Made by a program: the position numbers and the translations under genes. Below are positions 43,713-52,688 of a stretch of 64,000 nt of DNA, in pieces. The notes under the pieces were generated by a model that did not search any database, was not told the DNA's origin, and was given only the letters and a program-made list of their open reading frames with translations. The stretch's first letter is position 1; each line of letters opens with the position of its first letter. Location of the stretch: contig NZ_JBFRBH010000001.1 in assembly GCF_040932485.1 (NCBI RefSeq), forward strand, positions 3,789,212 to 3,853,211. Reading direction: 5' to 3'. Source of the DNA: Gymnodinialimonas sp. 202GB13-11. Its GTDB lineage: Bacteria; Pseudomonadota; Alphaproteobacteria; Rhodobacterales; Rhodobacteraceae.

Positions 43713-44404
43713 GTTTGCGGTCCTTGAACGCTCGGCAGAACGTGGCGCTTGTAATAGTCGCGTGCAGCAGCCTTGCGAGCCACTTCTGAGCGGTCTGCGG
43801 CCTCGCCCTCCAGTGCAGGTGCGAATGCAGGATGCGCTGGCACGGGTTGTTTGCGATCCGGCGCGCTATCTGGCCCAAACCGGTTGGGACCGTTTGTGCC
43901 CGCTTGGCATAGCCAAACCAAGAACCAGATGGATGCGATGAGCGTTGGGACGGTCATTACGAGCGAGGCAAGAAATACGCCGCCTGCACTGCCGCCAGCT
44001 GCGGCTGAGCCGGTCAGGACAATGCCACCAATGGCAGAGATGAAGGCCACCAATGCCGGCATGAAAATCCGCCAGCCGCTGCGGTCAGTGTCGTGCAATC
44101 GCCGGATCGTGACGGACAAGTTTGGAATGTAGAACAGGAGGATCGAGCCGATAAAGATCGGCCATTCGTAGCCCGCGAACAGAGAGTTGAAATAGGCCTC
44201 GGCCCGGACCGGGTCCTGCATCATCGTCGCGAAGGCCGGATCAGTTGCGGCGCGACTGGCCATGTGAAAGCCGAAGTAACCGCCGACGACCCCACCCAAA
44301 AGCGTTTGCCAAAGGAAGAACCACCAGTATTCAGCCCGACGCGCGCGACCGAAAAAATCGAACATGCGGATGTAGCACCGTCCAACTGCTCTGAAAAAGC
44401 CCAT
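43706..44404 (-). CDS. DUF805 family membrane protein, long form
   Basis: A 232-residue DUF805 protein. The N-terminal signature FFGRARRAEYWWF begins at about residue 16, and the central RRLHDTDRSGW is the family hallmark, with about five membrane helices. The C-terminal end GTNGPNRFGPD is followed by ~55 extra charged residues absent from the paralogue at 44575. Start 44404 (MGFFRAVGR) is preferred; the frame runs to 44701 but covers the terminator-like palindrome of the neighbouring gene. It is one of three tandem DUF805 genes. Function unknown. Confidence 0.82.
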   Translation of the reverse strand: MGFFRAVGRCYIRMFDFFGRARRAEYWWFFLWQTLLGGVVGGYFGFHMASRAATDPAFATMMQDPVRAEAYFNSLFAGYEWPIFIGSILLFYIPNLSVTIRRLHDTDRSGWRIFMPALVAFISAIGGIVLTGSAAAGGSAGGVFLASLVMTVPTLIASIWFLVWLCQAGTNGPNRFGPDSAPDRKQPVPAHPAFAPALEGEAADRSEVARKAAARDYYKRHVLPSVQGPQTQ

Positions 44405-44526
44405 TCTCTCTACCCCAATACATGCATGCCGGCTCTCCGGCGGTTTGGGGAAAGATCGAATGGAATTGTGCCGTAGATTGGGCGGTGCCACGGCATTCTT
44501 TTGGGAATTCAATGCCCAAATGACAA

Positions 44527-44550
44527 ACGGCCCGCCAATTGGCGGGCCGT
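44527..44550 (-). terminator. Perfect 24-bp palindrome downstream of DUF805 gene
   Basis: A GC-rich perfect palindrome (arms ACGGCCCGCCAA and TTGGCGGGCCGT) lies 24 bp after the stop of the 44575 gene. On the minus strand it is followed only by TTTG, so intrinsic termination would be moderate. It separates two DUF805 transcription units. Confidence 0.65.
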
Positions 44551-44574
44551 CGTCAGGTTTAGTATGACCCCAGC

Positions 44575-44940
44575 TTAGGATGCTGCGGGCGCGTCGTAAG
44601 GATCGTTGCCGTATTCGTTCGAGCCCACGGTGCCGCGCTGGACGAACCAGTAGATCACCAAGATAATGCCGACGAGCGGCACGAGCAGGATCAGCAGCCA
44701 CCAGCCGGAGCGGCCCACATCGTGCATGCGGCGCACAGCGACAGCGATGCCGGGAATGATCAGGCCGAGGAACGCAATGATCGACACGATTGGCATGCCA
44801 ATGGCGCCGTCAACGATAGAGGCCACGACGTTGACGATGATGTTGAACAGGTAGAACCACCAATACTCCGAGCGGCGGGCACGGCCCGAGAAGTTGGCGT
44901 AGTTTGCGAAGACGTGCTTCACAGCAGTCATGAAATCCAT
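44575..44940 (-). CDS. DUF805 family membrane protein, minimal form
   Basis: A 121-residue member of typical DUF805 size. FSGRARRSEYWWFYLFNII (residues ~18-36), the hallmark RRMHDVGRSGWWLL near 70, four membrane helices and the C-terminal GTVGSNEYGNDP are all present. A clear AAAGGA ribosome site precedes the start. Function is unknown; members are small inner-membrane proteins common in Alphaproteobacteria. Confidence 0.88.
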   Translation of the reverse strand: MDFMTAVKHVFANYANFSGRARRSEYWWFYLFNIIVNVVASIVDGAIGMPIVSIIAFLGLIIPGIAVAVRRMHDVGRSGWWLLILLVPLVGIILVIYWFVQRGTVGSNEYGNDPYDAPAAS

Positions 44941-45142
44941 TGGAAAGTCCTTTCAGGGTCCGGTCTTATCATTGTGACGGTGGCTCGTATTGGGTGTTTG
45001 GAAATGAACCCCTGGCCTCCGTTCGGCGACACATTTGCGTGAGGTCCTTGCGAAATCAACGAAATTAACCATCGGGTAAGGAAACCCGCCGGTCAGTGTG
45101 CCGATCTAGTAGCATTCGCCACTCTTGAGCGGTCCGAAATGC

Positions 45143-45625
45143 CTATTTCTGCAACATTTCCTGATAGTAGCGTTGTACTTCCGCCAATCGTTGCTCCTCG
45201 GTATCTGCGCGTTCGTCGAGTGCCGGATGATCTCCGCGAGGCACCTTTCGCCAAGGGGCCGGATCTGGACCATATTGATTGGGTCCATGTGACCCGCGCA
45301 TCAGCAGCAAAGCTGCAAGGGCAACCCAACCGATAACTGGCAGGAGAATAAGCAGGATCCATCCGGTATGGTGGCCGCTGTCATGCAAGCGACGGCACGC
45401 GGATGTCAGCAACATGATGCTCAGAAGGGCAGACAAACAAAGAACGATCATGAGGAAATCGAAGGGCAGCTTCTCGTCCATCTCCGTCCAACGCGGCACT
45501 TGCAGGAGCACTGCAAATCCCAATGCGCCAAGTGATGCTGTCCACCAGAACTCCGCCCTTCCCGTACGACCACGGACGGTGAAAATGTATGATAGGCTAC
45601 GGACCAGAGAACGTCCGGGCGACAT
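45143..45625 (-). CDS. DUF805 family membrane protein
   Basis: A 160-residue third DUF805 paralogue. The N-terminus is diverged (FTVRGRTGRAEFWWTASL), but the hallmark CRRLHDSGHHTGWILL and the ending GSHGPNQYGPDP are clear. A ~30-residue charged C-terminal tail (ALDERADTEEQRLAEVQRY) matches the tail of the 43706 protein (DYYKRHVLPS type), hinting that these two are closer relatives. Start 45625 is preferred to the open frame from 45760, which overlaps plsY. Confidence 0.82.
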   Translation of the reverse strand: MSPGRSLVRSLSYIFTVRGRTGRAEFWWTASLGALGFAVLLQVPRWTEMDEKLPFDFLMIVLCLSALLSIMLLTSACRRLHDSGHHTGWILLILLPVIGWVALAALLLMRGSHGPNQYGPDPAPWRKVPRGDHPALDERADTEEQRLAEVQRYYQEMLQK

Positions 45626-45698
45626 GGCATTACCTCGATACTTCCATGAGGCGAGTGCCACGGTACCGCGGCGAAAATTGGGCAAATTAGAGGGCGTG

Positions 45699-46310
45699 TT
45701 AGCCCTTTTGGCCAATCCGAGGCTCTTCGCCGCGCGCGATGCGGCGAATGTTTGGGGCATGGCGCACCAAAATCAGTAAAGCGAGGGCTATGCAGAATAG
45801 CGTGGCTTCAGGTCGCCCGAGTGCAAGCGCCGCAAGCGGGCTGGCTGCCGCCGCGACCAGTGCGGCAAGCGACGATATGCGAAAGGCACCCGCGGTCACG
45901 GCCCAAACTGCGCAAGCTGCCGCGCCGAGAGGCAGGGCAAGCGCCAGCAAAGTGCCCAGAAAGGTTGCCACGCCTTTGCCGCCGCGAAAGCCCAGGAAGA
46001 CCGGGAAGCAATGGCCAAGAAAGGCGCAGAAGCCCGCCAGTTGTGCAGCATCATCGCCCAAGGCTGCCCGTGCAACCAAAACGGCGATGGCCCCTTTGCC
46101 CGCGTCCAGCACTAGGGTCAGAAAGGCTGCAACCTTGTTTCCCGTTCGCAAAACGTTCGTGGCGCCGATGTTGCCCGATCCCACTTGGCGTAGATCACCT
46201 AGTCCGAACAGTCGGGCCATTACGATGCCGAATGGGATGGACCCAAGAAGGTAGGCGAGCACGGCGGTGAGCCCAAGCAGGCTTGCGGTGGTGTCGATCG
46301 GCGGGATCAT
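45699..46310 (-). CDS. plsY: Glycerol-3-phosphate acyltransferase PlsY
   Basis: A 203-residue membrane acyltransferase using acyl-phosphate to make lysophosphatidate. The three conserved PlsY blocks are visible: LLGSIPFGIVMARL, VGSGNIGATNVLRTGNK with KGAIAVL, and GHCFPVFLGFRGGKGVATFLG. It overlaps the upstream dihydroorotase-like gene by ATGA, so it is the last gene of the pyrB operon. Confidence 0.95.
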   Translation of the reverse strand: MIPPIDTTASLLGLTAVLAYLLGSIPFGIVMARLFGLGDLRQVGSGNIGATNVLRTGNKVAAFLTLVLDAGKGAIAVLVARAALGDDAAQLAGFCAFLGHCFPVFLGFRGGKGVATFLGTLLALALPLGAAACAVWAVTAGAFRISSLAALVAAAASPLAALALGRPEATLFCIALALLILVRHAPNIRRIARGEEPRIGQKG

Positions 46311-47578
46311 GCCCCGGCCTCAAAAACCTCGGCCCCACCAACCCAAGTCCGCAGGACACGGCCCTGCATACGGGACAGATCGAATGGAGTATTCTTGGAT
46401 TTTGACTGCAACTCGGCTCGATCCAGGACGAAGGGTGCGTCTGGGTCGAACAAGATCAAATCCGCCGGAGCCCCCGCAAAAAGACGGCCACCGGGCAACC
46501 CAAATCGTTGCGCGGGTTTAAGCGCCAACGCGCCAAACAACTCAGCCAGGGTCAGTTGGCCCGCGTGATAGAGCCGAAGCGCTGCGGGCAGAAGTGTTTC
46601 AAGTCCAACCGCGCCACTGGCGGCTGCCTCAAACGGCAAGCGTTTGCTTTCTTCGTCCTGCGGCGTGTGCATGGAGCAAATGATGTCGATTGTGCCATCC
46701 CGCACGGCCTCAACCATTGCCATGCGGTCGTCTTCCGAGCGTAGCGGGGGCTTGAGCTTGAAGAAGGTCCGATAGTCGCTAACGTCAAATTCGTTTAGCG
46801 TGAGGTGATGGATGGACACGCCCGCCGTCACGTCCTGCCCTGCGGCTTTGGCGCGTTGCAGGGCTGGTAGGGCGATGGCGGTGGAGATCTGGTCGGCGTG
46901 ATAAGCCACACCTGTCATCTCGGCCAGTGCGAGGTCACGCTCCAGCCCCAAGCGCTCCGCCATGGGGGAGACGGCAGGAAGGCCTTTGAGAGAGGCGAAT
47001 TTACCCGAAGTGACGGCAGCTCCATCGCTCAGTACGGGATCTTGCGGGTGGCCGACGATGAGCGCACCAAGTGAGCGTGCATAGGTCATGCAGCGGCCCA
47101 GGACCTTGGTGTTCGTCACCACACGGTCCCCATCAGAGAAGGCAACGGCACCGGCATCGCGCATGAACCCCACCTCGACCATTTCGCGGCCTTCGCGCGC
47201 TTTGGTCAGCGCTGCCATGGGGGCTACCCTAACCTTCGCTTCATCGCGCGCGCGGCGGATAACGAATTCCAGCACCTCGGGCGTGTCGATCGGGGTTGTG
47301 GTGTCGGGCCGCGTGACCATTGTTGTGACACCGCCCGCGGCCGCGGCCAGACCGGCGGTGCGGAAGCTTTCTTTGTGACGTTCGCCCGGTTCGCCGACTT
47401 TCACACCGACATCCACGATACCTGGAGCAAGGCATGCGCCCCCGCAATCCATGCCGCCCGCCCGCGTCCCTTCTCCGGTTTCTGCGATCAAGCCATCTTC
47501 GATCCGGACCCAACCGAGGGTTTCGGTCCCGGCGTCAGGGTCGATCAAGCGAGCATTGTGGAGGAGTGCGTTCGTCAT
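46307..47578 (-). CDS. Dihydroorotase-like protein lacking metal-binding residues (PyrC'/PyrX type)
   Basis: A 423-residue amidohydrolase-fold protein of dihydroorotase class I length. The defining HxH metal motif is missing: the PGxVDxHxHxREPG segment reads PGIVDVGVKVGEPG (G58 and K60 where histidines belong, G62 for arginine). The late DHAPH motif reads SMHTPQ, replacing the catalytic aspartate. It should therefore be catalytically inactive and, as known for PyrC' of Pseudomonas, may act as a structural partner of the aspartate transcarbamoylase encoded by pyrB in the same operon. A functional dihydroorotase must be elsewhere in the genome. Confidence 0.88.
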   Translation of the reverse strand: MTNALLHNARLIDPDAGTETLGWVRIEDGLIAETGEGTRAGGMDCGGACLAPGIVDVGVKVGEPGERHKESFRTAGLAAAAGGVTTMVTRPDTTTPIDTPEVLEFVIRRARDEAKVRVAPMAALTKAREGREMVEVGFMRDAGAVAFSDGDRVVTNTKVLGRCMTYARSLGALIVGHPQDPVLSDGAAVTSGKFASLKGLPAVSPMAERLGLERDLALAEMTGVAYHADQISTAIALPALQRAKAAGQDVTAGVSIHHLTLNEFDVSDYRTFFKLKPPLRSEDDRMAMVEAVRDGTIDIICSMHTPQDEESKRLPFEAAASGAVGLETLLPAALRLYHAGQLTLAELFGALALKPAQRFGLPGGRLFAGAPADLILFDPDAPFVLDRAELQSKSKNTPFDLSRMQGRVLRTWVGGAEVFEAGA

Positions 47579-47582
47579 GGGG

Positions 47583-48158
47583 TTAGTCCCTCGCTTGCCG
47601 TTCGGCGAAATTCAAGGCCCCACGTGCCTCGCGCATTTGCCTGTAAACCTCGCGTGCCGCGATGATGTTCCGAAACCCGACCCGGCGCGGCATGCTATTG
47701 TTGGAAGGCCGAACCCTGCCTTCCTTGAAAATCACGCTTCCCGGCACACCGTCTTCCAGTTCCAACATATCCATGTCGCGGATGCGGAAGCTTTCCAACT
47801 TGCGCCGGCCGAAGGCATTGGTGGCAATGAATGCTGACCTATCCGTCAACGTGTACCATGTGGTCGACCGTATATAGGCGTCCGCCAAGACATGGCCTGC
47901 CATCAGGTAGAGGCCGACAAACAGGAAGGGCAAACCGAACAACGGAAACAGATTGAACGGAAAGCCTGGGCCGTTGCCTGCTATGAACGACGCGGTTGCC
48001 ATCCAGAACAGGGCAAAGGCTGCAAAGGCCGCGCCAAAGAAGCCCTGAAAACCGAGCGCGTCCCGCCAGCGAATGCCAGCCTCGGGCTGGCCTTGCCACA
48101 GGATGGTTTCATCCTGCTCGAGAATGCCGCTCCAACTGTCATCCACGGTCAATTCCAC
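47583..48158 (-). CDS. Membrane protein with PH-like domain (GTG start)
   Basis: A 191-residue protein beginning SWSGILEQDETILWQGQPEAG, an N-terminal signature shared with the 48658 product ([14 protein letters not shown]). Two membrane helices follow (~38-57 and ~65-88), then a cytoplasmic strand-rich domain (STTWYTLTDRSAFIATNAFGRRKLESF) resembling bacterial PH-like domains. The start codon is GTG, overlapping the upstream gene by 10 bp, and the dihydroorotase-like gene starts 4 nt after its stop. Unknown role in the pyrB operon. Confidence 0.75.
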   Translation of the reverse strand: MELTVDDSWSGILEQDETILWQGQPEAGIRWRDALGFQGFFGAAFAAFALFWMATASFIAGNGPGFPFNLFPLFGLPFLFVGLYLMAGHVLADAYIRSTTWYTLTDRSAFIATNAFGRRKLESFRIRDMDMLELEDGVPGSVIFKEGRVRPSNNSMPRRVGFRNIIAAREVYRQMREARGALNFAERQARD

Positions 48159-48661
48159 CCTACAAATATGGCGAGAACGGCGAACGCTGCGATGGCCAAT
48201 AACATGTATAGAGCAATGGGCGGGACCGTTTCGCGCTCGGGTTCGGAGTGCGGTTTTACGCTTGGTGCGGGGCTGACCTCGGCCTTGGGAAGCGTCGCGG
48301 TATTGTCGGGCTGCGCCAGAGGAACCTTGGCAATTTCCGTGGCTTGAGGGCCCGGAGCGAAGGTGCCGGATATGGCGTTGTCTGGCACCAAAAGAACTGC
48401 GCCTTCCAGCGCGTCGAGGCGACGCTGATCGTCGGCGGGGATGCCGGTCTCGGGCGTGAAGGCGAGCTGGATGTAATCGCTAAGGGCCATGCCGCCGAGG
48501 TCGTCGACCGGGAACATCTCGATCTGGTCCGTGTCGAGTGCGTCGAGGCCGAGCCACTCGGTCAGCAGCGGCAGGTCAGGCGCCTCGCCCTTCTGGCGGG
48601 TGAGGTTGGTGTGGGAGACGGTGACGGGTTCGTTGAGGGCGAAGATGTGAAGCTGGGTCAT
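48149..48661 (-). CDS. Hypothetical tail-anchored protein
   Basis: A 170-residue protein, acidic and soluble for ~145 residues, with a single C-terminal membrane helix (~148-168, PIALYMLLAIAAFAVLAIFV). The linker before it is proline-rich. This topology suggests a tail-anchored protein facing the cytoplasm. It overlaps its upstream neighbour by 4 bp and its downstream neighbour by 10 bp within the pyrB operon. Not recognised further. Confidence 0.7.
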   Translation of the reverse strand: MTQLHIFALNEPVTVSHTNLTRQKGEAPDLPLLTEWLGLDALDTDQIEMFPVDDLGGMALSDYIQLAFTPETGIPADDQRRLDALEGAVLLVPDNAISGTFAPGPQATEIAKVPLAQPDNTATLPKAEVSPAPSVKPHSEPERETVPPIALYMLLAIAAFAVLAIFVGWN

Positions 48662-49212
48662 TTTTCAAGTCTTTCAATGGCTTGTCGGGCGAGTTGAAAA
48701 ACCTGATACGGGTTTTTGATCGCCCGAAAGGCAAAGCGGTTGTCATTTCTGTTCTTGCCGACAAGAGATGCCCAGAACCCGGGTGAGACTTGGTCCCTTT
48801 CGAAATGTACTTCGCCAAAGCTTGATCCATGAATGGAAATTGCCATCCCAGAATAGAGGCGTTTTTCGCCAAAGTATCTCTTGCCCGATAAGCGCGTGAT
48901 CATGACGCGCTTTGAAGTAAGCGCGAAACGTGTGCGTCGACGAGTCTCCAAGAAGCGGAGCATCGGGAGCCACAAGATCAAAGCGCCGAATGCGAACATA
49001 ATAGCCATGATCAAGCGAGGATCGCCTACCTGTTGACCTGGATTGGATGGCGTAATGATGAAGACTATCGGCACCATTGCTAAGAAAATGATGCCGTTCA
49101 GTATGTTGATCTTTGGCAATTCCAGTGCGGACCTGGCAAGACTTGGCCTCCCCTGCCACAGAACCTCCTCACCCTCCTGCAAATGCCGCGTCCAGTCGTA
49201 ATCGTCGCTCAC
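48658..49212 (-). CDS. Membrane protein with PH-like domain, paralogue of 47583 product
   Basis: A 184-residue protein. After the N-terminal [18 protein letters not shown] there are two membrane helices (~37-54, [17 protein letters not shown], and ~65-85, [19 protein letters not shown]), then a strand-rich domain ([24 protein letters not shown]) typical of bacterial PH-like or YdbT-like modules. It overlaps pyrB by ATGA. Two related proteins in one pyrimidine operon suggest a membrane complex, but function is unknown. Confidence 0.75.
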   Translation of the reverse strand: MSDDYDWTRHLQEGEEVLWQGRPSLARSALELPKINILNGIIFLAMVPIVFIITPSNPGQQVGDPRLIMAIMFAFGALILWLPMLRFLETRRRTRFALTSKRVMITRLSGKRYFGEKRLYSGMAISIHGSSFGEVHFERDQVSPGFWASLVGKNRNDNRFAFRAIKNPYQVFQLARQAIERLEK

Positions 49213-50153
49213 GCCGCCACCCGCCTTTCACGCAAGTTCTCCGCCAGCAACTCCATCGCCGCCATGCGCACGGCGACACCCATTTCGACCTGTTCCTGGA
49301 TGACGGACCGGTTGATGTCATCAGCCAGCACGCCGTCGATCTCGACCCCACGGTTCATCGGGCCGGGGTGCATCACAATTGCGTCGTCCTTAGCCACCGA
49401 CAGCTTTGCCGCGTCGAGTCCGTAGCGGTGGTAGTATTCCCGCTCGGACGGGATGAAGCCGCCGTCCATCCGCTCTTTCTGGAGCCGCAGCATCATCACG
49501 ACATCGCAACCCTCAAGCCCCGTCTCCATATCGTCGTAGACCTCCACTCCCCAATCTGCGACGCCCGACGGCATCAGCGTGGGCGGGCCGATCAGGCGGA
49601 TGCGGTTTTCCATTTTGCCCAGAAGCAGGATGTTGGACCGCGCCACGCGGGAATGGGCGATGTCGCCACAGATCGCGATGTTCAGCCTGTGCAACCGTCC
49701 CTTGGCGCGGCGGATTGTCAGTGCATCCAGCAGCGCCTGCGTGGGGTGTTCGTGTCGCCCATCGCCTGCATTAAGGACCGCGCAGTTCACCTTGTCGGCC
49801 AACAGCTTCACCGCGCCGGAATGGGGGTGGCGCACGACCAGTAGGTCGGGATGCATGGCGTTGAGCGTCAGAGCGGTGTCGATCAGTGTCTCACCCTTCT
49901 TCACGCTGCTCGTCTGCATCGCCATGTTCATCACGTCCGCCCCAAGACGCTTGCCCGCAATCTCGAAACTAGCCTGCGTCCTCGTCGAGTTCTCGAAGAA
50001 CATATTGATCTGGGTGAGGCCCCTGAGCGGTTGACCATGATCGCGGCTGCCACGTTCGGCCTCTGCATGGATATCAGCGCGGTCGAGAAGGGTGGTTATC
50101 TCCGGGGGCGAAAGCTCTTCGATGCCAAGTAGATGCGGCTTGTCGAAACTCAT
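49209..50153 (-). CDS. pyrB: Aspartate carbamoyltransferase catalytic subunit
   Basis: A 314-residue enzyme condensing carbamoyl phosphate and aspartate in pyrimidine synthesis. The carbamoyl-phosphate loop [12 protein letters not shown] (~55-66), [17 protein letters not shown] (~128) and [11 protein letters not shown] (~265) are all intact. Start 50153 ([10 protein letters not shown]) is chosen; the frame open to 50366 encodes a low-complexity extension not found in the family. It heads the operon pyrB - three small ORFs - dihydroorotase-like gene - plsY. No regulatory pyrI gene is present, consistent with the class that assembles with a DHOase-like partner. Confidence 0.95.
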   Translation of the reverse strand: MSFDKPHLLGIEELSPPEITTLLDRADIHAEAERGSRDHGQPLRGLTQINMFFENSTRTQASFEIAGKRLGADVMNMAMQTSSVKKGETLIDTALTLNAMHPDLLVVRHPHSGAVKLLADKVNCAVLNAGDGRHEHPTQALLDALTIRRAKGRLHRLNIAICGDIAHSRVARSNILLLGKMENRIRLIGPPTLMPSGVADWGVEVYDDMETGLEGCDVVMMLRLQKERMDGGFIPSEREYYHRYGLDAAKLSVAKDDAIVMHPGPMNRGVEIDGVLADDINRSVIQEQVEMGVAVRMAAMELLAENLRERRVAA

Positions 50154-50208
50154 GGGCGGCCCTCCGGTTTGGCGGCTTATAGGGGGCGGGGTGGGGCTTC
50201 GTCCAGCC

Positions 50209-50661
50209 TCAGGCACGGGTGATTGAGACGGAGATGTCCTGGCCCTGCCGGTTCGAGTGACGACGGCGGTAGAGCTTGCTGCCGACCCAGGCCATGTAGC
50301 CAGTAGCCCAGGAGCAATCGATTTCGATCCGGTCGGTCCAGCGGCAGCCATCGCCTTCGGGCTCAACGGTCAGGGTGTGGTCCCAGGTGCGGATCATGAA
50401 CCCGTATTCCCGGCTTTGGATCAGGCGCGCAGCCCGGTCGAGCCGCTCGACATGCACCTGATAATTCGGATTCCGCATCACGCCCCAAACCGTGACGTTG
50501 AGGGTATAGGTTTCGCCTTCGACAAAATTGCCCTTCGGCAGGTCCTTGTAGGTGGCCACGCCACGCGTGGCCTCGGCCATTTCTTTAAAGCTCAAAGCCT
50601 CTGCGAACACCGCATCGGCATCGCGGGGGTAGAGAGCGGAGACGGTCAGGATGCGGGACAT
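50209..50661 (-). CDS. SRPBCC-fold protein (START/polyketide cyclase-like)
   Basis: A 150-residue soluble protein whose pattern fits the SRPBCC helix-grip fold: an early [15 protein letters not shown] region, central strands ([20 protein letters not shown]), and a late [18 protein letters not shown] segment preceding the C-terminal helix. ATG 50661 is used; a TTG two codons earlier is possible. It is divergent from the uracil-DNA glycosylase gene. Such proteins bind hydrophobic ligands; none is predictable here. Confidence 0.7.
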   Translation of the reverse strand: MSRILTVSALYPRDADAVFAEALSFKEMAEATRGVATYKDLPKGNFVEGETYTLNVTVWGVMRNPNYQVHVERLDRAARLIQSREYGFMIRTWDHTLTVEPEGDGCRWTDRIEIDCSWATGYMAWVGSKLYRRRHSNRQGQDISVSITRA

Positions 50662-50716
50662 GGACAAACGATGGCAGGCCTTTCCGCCCCCCGCAATAGG
50701 GCCTAGCTTAGCGGCA

Positions 50717-51502
50717 ATGGACGAGTCGGTGGGATATTGGGACGCGCTTGCCGCGCTGGACTGGCAGGTGGAGCTTGGCGCCGATGAGGCGATCCTTGAT
50801 CTGCCCGTTGATCGGTTCGATCTGCCCTTACCAACACCCGCGCCGAAACCAGCCGCAGCACTCGTGACACAAGCCGCGCCTGTTCAGCCTGCCTCACCCG
50901 CCGTCGATACTGTCGCTATTGCCAAACAACTTGCCGAAAGCGCCGGATCGCTGGACGTTTTGCGCGCAGCGATGGAGGGGTTCGAGCATTGCGACCTGAA
51001 GCGTGGTGCGCGGAATTTCGTTTTCAGCGACGGGCACCCTTCGGCCCGCGTCATGGTTGTCGGCGAAGCGCCGGGGCGGGATGAAGACCAGCTGGGCAAA
51101 CCGTTCGTCGGGCGTGCCGGTCAGCTGCTCGACAAGATGTTTGCGGCGATTGGGTTGGACCGGCAAGTGGACGGTGCGGGAGGGCTCTACATCACCAACA
51201 TGCTGCCATGGCGGCCACCGCAAAACCGCGATCCGAAACCGGAAGAGCTGGCGATGATGCAGCCCTTCACGCGGCGGCACATCGAACTGGCGGAGCCGGA
51301 TGTGGTTGTGCTGATGGGCAACCATGCCTGTGCCGGGTTGCTCGGACGGCGCGGGATCACACGAATGCGCGGGAATTGGGAGGATGTGTTAGGCAGACCG
51401 GCCATGCCGATGTTCCACCCTGCCTATCTGCTGAGAAATCCGGCGGCGAAGCGGGAGGCCTGGGCGGACCTGTTGGAGATCAAGGCGCGGCTGCAGGGAT
51501 GA
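50717..51502 (+). CDS. Uracil-DNA glycosylase, family 4-like, without Fe-S cysteines
   Basis: A 261-residue base-excision-repair glycosylase. Motif 1 [26 protein letters not shown] and motif 2 in [10 protein letters not shown] identify the family 4/5 fold. The four cysteines that hold the [4Fe-4S] cluster in characterised family 4 enzymes are mostly absent: only HCDLK retains one, while [20 protein letters not shown] has W and M where cysteines are expected. A low-complexity N-terminal ~60 residues precedes the fold. It overlaps the next gene by ATGA. Confidence 0.87.
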   Translation: MDESVGYWDALAALDWQVELGADEAILDLPVDRFDLPLPTPAPKPAAALVTQAAPVQPASPAVDTVAIAKQLAESAGSLDVLRAAMEGFEHCDLKRGARNFVFSDGHPSARVMVVGEAPGRDEDQLGKPFVGRAGQLLDKMFAAIGLDRQVDGAGGLYITNMLPWRPPQNRDPKPEELAMMQPFTRRHIELAEPDVVVLMGNHACAGLLGRRGITRMRGNWEDVLGRPAMPMFHPAYLLRNPAAKREAWADLLEIKARLQG

Positions 51503-52083
51503 AATGGTTTGGGTCTCAACTCCACAACCTTCGCTGGACGGCGCTGGCGCTGGTTACGACCCTTGCAGCAGCGCCCCTTGCCGCCGATCCTTTGCGGATT
51601 TTGGACTTAGAGACACTAGCCGCACAGGCTGGCCCATACGAGACACGTATCGGTCAAGTCGGGGTCGCACCCCTTCCTGATGGTACAATCGTTTCAATCC
51701 TTCGATCAGGCGATATTGACCTCTGTGATCCAGGTCCGGACCCGGCATTTGGTACGGCCATCGTTGATGTTTTGCAGGCGCAAATGCTGATCCGCGAATG
51801 CCCGGTGTTCTCATCGCCACAGACAGAAACGCGTTTGGAAGCACTCAGGGATCTCGCCATCCCGCGCTATGCCGCACTGGTTGATGCGTCGCCTGAAACC
51901 GTTCGTGAAGCCTATGACGCGGCGTTGGACGGCATGAACCTTCCCGTTTTGTGCGACCAATATGTTGCCGCCAGACTGCAAGAGTGGACATCGCCTGAGA
52001 TGGAAACGCGCCTGCGGTTGTCGATGGTGGCGGATCGGTATCCAGCCTATGCCTGTACATGGATTGTTAATGAGCAACCTTGA
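51499..52083 (+). CDS. Secreted hypothetical protein
   Basis: A 194-residue protein with a typical signal peptide (residues ~1-29, hydrophobic core WTALALVTTLAAAPLAA, cleavage after LAA). The mature part is acidic and contains four cysteines (LCDPGPDP, IRECPVF, VLCDQY, YACTWIV) that could form two disulfides in the periplasm. It is translationally coupled to the glycosylase gene upstream and overlaps moaB downstream by 14 bp. Family not recognised. Confidence 0.7.
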   Translation: MKWFGSQLHNLRWTALALVTTLAAAPLAADPLRILDLETLAAQAGPYETRIGQVGVAPLPDGTIVSILRSGDIDLCDPGPDPAFGTAIVDVLQAQMLIRECPVFSSPQTETRLEALRDLAIPRYAALVDASPETVREAYDAALDGMNLPVLCDQYVAARLQEWTSPEMETRLRLSMVADRYPAYACTWIVNEQP

Positions 52084-52612
52084 TCAAACCCGCCCCTTCA
52101 TCCCCTGCCGCATTGCGGTTCTTGCGGTAAGCGACACGCGTACGCTAGCCGAAGACAAATCCGGCGACGTGCTCGTTCAGCGTTTGACTGATGCGGGCCA
52201 CATCCTCGCCGCGCGACAGATCCTGCGCGACGACCGTGAGCAAATTGCGGATCAGTTGCGCCAGTGGTGCGCGAATCCTGAGATTGACGTGATCCTCAGC
52301 ACCGGAGGCACTGGCCTCACGGGCCGTGATGTAACCGTTGAAGCGCATCGTGATGTCTATGAAAAAGAAGTCGACGCGTTCGGAACCGTATTTACCCATG
52401 TCTCCATGGCCAAGATCGGCACCTCAGCGGTACAATCCCGCGCGACGGGCGGCGTCTCCAACGGCACCTACCTTTTCGCGCTGCCCGGTTCCTCAGGCGC
52501 TTGCAAGGATGCCTGGGATGAAATCCTGGCCTATCAGCTCGACTATCGGCACCGGCCCTGCAATTTCGTGGAAATCATGCCGCGTTTGGACGAACACAAG
52601 CGACGGAAATAA
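52070..52612 (+). CDS. moaB: Molybdenum cofactor biosynthesis protein MoaB
   Basis: A 180-residue MogA/MoaB-fold protein (MoCF domain). Diagnostic segments are ILSTGGTGLTGRDVTVEA, SRATGGVSNGTYLFALPGSSGA and the C-terminal NFVEIMPR. It binds or adenylates molybdopterin in cofactor assembly. Start 52070 (MSNLDQTRPF) is chosen over upstream in-frame ATGs lying inside the previous gene. It is separated by 76 bp from the efflux operon. Confidence 0.92.
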   Translation: MSNLDQTRPFIPCRIAVLAVSDTRTLAEDKSGDVLVQRLTDAGHILAARQILRDDREQIADQLRQWCANPEIDVILSTGGTGLTGRDVTVEAHRDVYEKEVDAFGTVFTHVSMAKIGTSAVQSRATGGVSNGTYLFALPGSSGACKDAWDEILAYQLDYRHRPCNFVEIMPRLDEHKRRK

Positions 52613-52688
52613 CGCGATCGTGCGTGTTCTTGGACGGACGCCCATGCGCCGCTACATAGTTATAAACGCTTCACCCTAAACCCGGGAC

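Noticed and set aside
50154-50366. Upstream extension of pyrB by 71 residues
   Set aside because: Low-complexity Ser/Pro/Gly sequence not found in aspartate carbamoyltransferases; it would also overlap the neighbouring SRPBCC gene.
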